Source: Endozoicomonas acroporae (lineage in GTDB: Bacteria > Pseudomonadota > Gammaproteobacteria > Pseudomonadales > Endozoicomonadaceae). Taken from it: a stretch of 47,658 bases of DNA. The notes beneath the pieces are model-generated. The model was not told the origin of the DNA. It made no database searches and saw nothing but the letters and a program-made list of their open reading frames with translations. The translations under genes were made by a program, and so were the position numbers. Each line of letters begins with the position of its first letter. Position 1 is the stretch's first letter. Where the stretch lies: NCBI RefSeq assembly GCF_002864045.1, contig NZ_PJPV01000084.1:1-47658 (forward strand), in the 5' to 3' direction. This document shows, piece by piece, positions 45,833 through 47,658 of this stretch.

Positions 45833-46216
45833 ATGGCAGGTAAACCCACCCTCGGCGAAATCGCCCAAGCCGACCAAGGCATTCTGATGAGCAAGGCCTA
45901 CACCCACATGCTCATGGAGAACCCCGACAGCGTTCTTAAACAGCGTGGCCGGGATATGCGGCTCTATGATGAGTTGCTACGGAATGACCAGGTGAAACCC
46001 TGCTTTCAGCAGCGGCGACTGGCGGTGACCCAGTCAGAGAGGGACGTAGAACCTGCCAGCGAGAGCAGCGAAGACAAAGCAGCAGCAGAATTTATTAAAG
46101 AGCAGCTGCAGAACCACCGCTTTGATGACATTACCGATAAGATGCTATTCGGCGTCTTCTAAGGCTATTCAGTAGCCGAGCGCCTGTGGGCATACGACGG
46201 CAGCAGTATGAAATAG
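45833..46216 (+). pseudogene. Mu-like phage portal (DUF935) 5' remnant with nonsense codon
   Basis: From the ATG at 45833 the frame matches the N-terminus of Mu gp29-type portal proteins: L-Y-D-E-L-L-R-N-D-Q-V-K-P-C-F-Q-Q-R-R, then A-A-A-E-F-I-K-E-Q-L. It ends in I-T-D-K-M-L-F-G-V-F with TAA at 46160. The same frame continues with G-Y-S-V-A-E-R-L-W-A-Y-D-G, as expected for the family, so the TAA replaces a Tyr codon. A second stop follows at 46214. The full protein has about 500 residues. Confidence 0.8.
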
Positions 46217-46532
46217 CCAATAAACTATTAAACATTTGTCGTTAGACAAGAAAAGCAAAAGCGGTTAATCAGTGTAAGAAGCCTGCAACGAGTTGCGTGG
46301 ATAAAGTTCAAATGATGGCATAAAAGGTAAGACCTGCACTCCCTTGAACCTGACCGGGGTCAGGGCCCGTAGAGGCCGAAGACCTGATGAGGTGGGAATG
46401 AGCGGATTCCATCAGGGCCAGAGGCAAATGAGACCTCACCCCAAGGCCGGATATATGGAAGCATTACTCTTTAGTCATGATGGAAAACTTTTCCTTGCAG
46501 TGCGGGTCGGACCATATATGACACCGGTTTTT
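46217..46532. other. Gene-less stretch with a short palindrome
   Basis: CCTGACC-GG-GGTCAGG at 46349-46364 is a perfect 7-bp inverted repeat inside a GC-rich patch (46340-46450) that differs from its AT-rich flanks. The open frame at 46344-46553 has no recognisable motif. The patch could be a mobile-element end. Confidence 0.35.
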
Positions 46533-46602
46533 CATTCAAGATTCAAGACCTGACACCTTTTTTTTTTCATTCAAGATTCAAGACCTGACACCTTTTTTTT
46601 TG
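46533..46602. repeat. 35-bp tandem duplication with T-runs
   Basis: CATTCAAGATTCAAGACCTGACACC followed by 9-10 T occurs twice head to tail, starting at 46533 and 46568. The second copy abuts the restriction-gene remnant. It probably arose at the deletion junction. Confidence 0.85.
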
Positions 46603-47457
46603 CTGGATTTTCCTGTTGAACTGCCCAATTTTACCATTAAGGAAACCAGTAACACGTTTACCGTGGATATGGACGGCCAGAAAGTGAATTATAAGCTGGC
46701 CGGGCAGAATAAGCTGGATCTCAATAAAGCGGGTATTCAATACACTGAAGTGGATATTGTGCGGTGGTTGGATCAGCAGGTTTATCAGCCGGATATTACC
46801 CAGGGTGAGATGATAGGATACCTGACCCGTTTGGTGAGTCACTTGTTGACTGAGAAAGGTTGCTCGTTAACGGCGCTGTATCGTGCCCGATTCCAGCTGG
46901 CTCGAAGTATTCAGAAACGGGTGCAGTTTCTGCGCAGCAGCGCGGTGAAAACCAGCTATCAGGATTCACTGTTTGGCAGCCATGCTGAAGTCAGTGCTTC
47001 CATGGCTTTCAGCTATGACTTTAAGCCGGGGTTTTACCCGGCCAACCCCCCCTATTACTCCGGACGCTATCAATTTCAGAAGCACTACTATGACAAAATT
47101 GAAGACCTGAAGGCAGATGGTGAGGAGTTTATGTGTGCCCAGATCATCGATAGCCTGCCGCCGGTGAAACACTGGATACGCAACCTGGTGAAGAAGCCTC
47201 ATGCCGCCTTTTGGCTACCTTTATCGGACGCAAAATTCTACCCGGACTTTATTGTGGAGCTGAACGATGGGCGGATGCTGGTGGTGGAGTATAAAGGTGA
47301 GGCCTACAAGAGTAATGATGACTCCAAAGAGAAAAATGCCGTAGGCCAGCTGTGGGCCAGCAAGAGCAATGGGCAGTGCCTGTTTTTGATGGCGGTGATG
47401 CAGGATGACCGGGGGCGTGGGGTTATGCAGCAGCTTGTGGATGTGATTTCCGGTTAA
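46600..47457 (+). pseudogene. 3' remnant of a type III restriction endonuclease (Res) gene
   Basis: The open frame of 285 residues matches the C-terminal part of Res-type restriction helicase-nucleases. The nuclease motif is intact: Y-P-D-F (D216), then E230-Y-K232-G, in F-W-L-P...Y-P-D-F-I-V-E-L and L-V-V-E-Y-K-G-E. The helicase domains (about 600 residues) are missing, and the frame begins directly at the 35-bp repeat with a TTG and no ribosome site. No mod gene is seen in the window. It is a dead fragment, although the nuclease fold could still form if expressed. Confidence 0.75.
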
Positions 47458-47658
47458 AACAACGGGTTATTCACAATACTTTATTGTTGTGAAGGAGAAG
47501 TAGGATGGTTCGGCATCATGTTTAATGATGCCAAGTCTCAATTCGGTGTCATAGTCTTATAATGATGTCCGCCATTCTTACCGTCGCAACGATGTTCGGC
47601 GGTTAAACACTGAAGGCAGGTAACCATTCGCTAAATCTATTATTCAAGCATCAATAGC
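47458..47658. other. Right-edge non-coding stretch
   Basis: There is a short inverted repeat, ACAATA-CTT-TATTGT, near 47475. An ATG after AGGAGAAGTAGG at 47505 reads only six residues before a stop, so it may be a broken gene start. Nothing else is supported. Confidence 0.4.

Noticed and set aside
46217..46600. A group II intron or structured RNA in the GC-rich patch
   Set aside because: No domain V-like hairpin, boundary motif or reverse transcriptase is visible; only a short palindrome is present.

Overview
This window looks like the chromosome of a host-associated gammaproteobacterium of the Oceanospirillales, most like Endozoicomonas. This is inferred from gene content and was not searched. 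A Pseudomonas/Hahella-type housekeeping block (pepN, DUF2797, yeaC, rhomboid, nadK, DUF1853, aceK) is interleaved with genes for eukaryote-like or effector-like proteins: two canonical homeodomains, an F-box plus WD40-like protein, two ShET2/EspL-like proteases with 44-residue repeats, and a chorismate mutase behind an effector-like leader.

Layout. 1-4090 (minus): the 5' part of a giant Cys-containing, GLUG-like repeat protein that runs off the left edge. 4468-8408 (minus): ygiQ and an AMP-dependent acyl-CoA synthetase. 8556-12969: accessory zone with a polB 5' fragment, two paralogous homeodomain genes, a 3' SDR fragment, a small membrane protein, and decayed HATPase and PIN genes. 13077-16452: ahpF, ahpC and a TauE/SafE permease. 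16482-20319: an unknown effector-like gene, fadL, and a 5'-truncated RND transporter with a small palindromic element at the break. 20367-26100 (minus): pepN, DUF2797, yeaC, rhomboid and nadK. 26147-31424: a DUF1853 5' fragment and two protease/repeat paralogues. 31573-35531: DUF1853, a PhnA C-terminal domain, aceK and a PLP-dependent deaminase-like gene. 35772-39483: three tandem genes sharing a leader of about 108 residues and a conserved upstream box; the middle one carries an AroQ-gamma chorismate mutase domain. 39533-39706: a MITE with a 10-bp target duplication, just before queH. 40494-42416: the F-box/WD40 gene. 43261-44514: an MFS permease. 44561-47457: remnants of a Mu-like prophage (terminase, portal), a VapBC pair and the 3' end of a type III restriction gene.

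How it works together. The housekeeping genes cover peroxide defence (AhpCF), fatty-acid uptake and activation (FadL, acyl-CoA synthetase), glyoxylate-branch control (AceK), NADP synthesis, peptide turnover and queuosine synthesis. The accessory genes sit at breaks in this backbone. They occur as tandem paralogues, lack Sec signals and have polar Ser/Thr/Pro-rich N-termini, so they look like a repertoire of secreted effectors aimed at eukaryotic nuclei, ubiquitin ligases, cell-death signalling and the shikimate pathway. Secretion is inferred: no secretion apparatus is encoded in this window.
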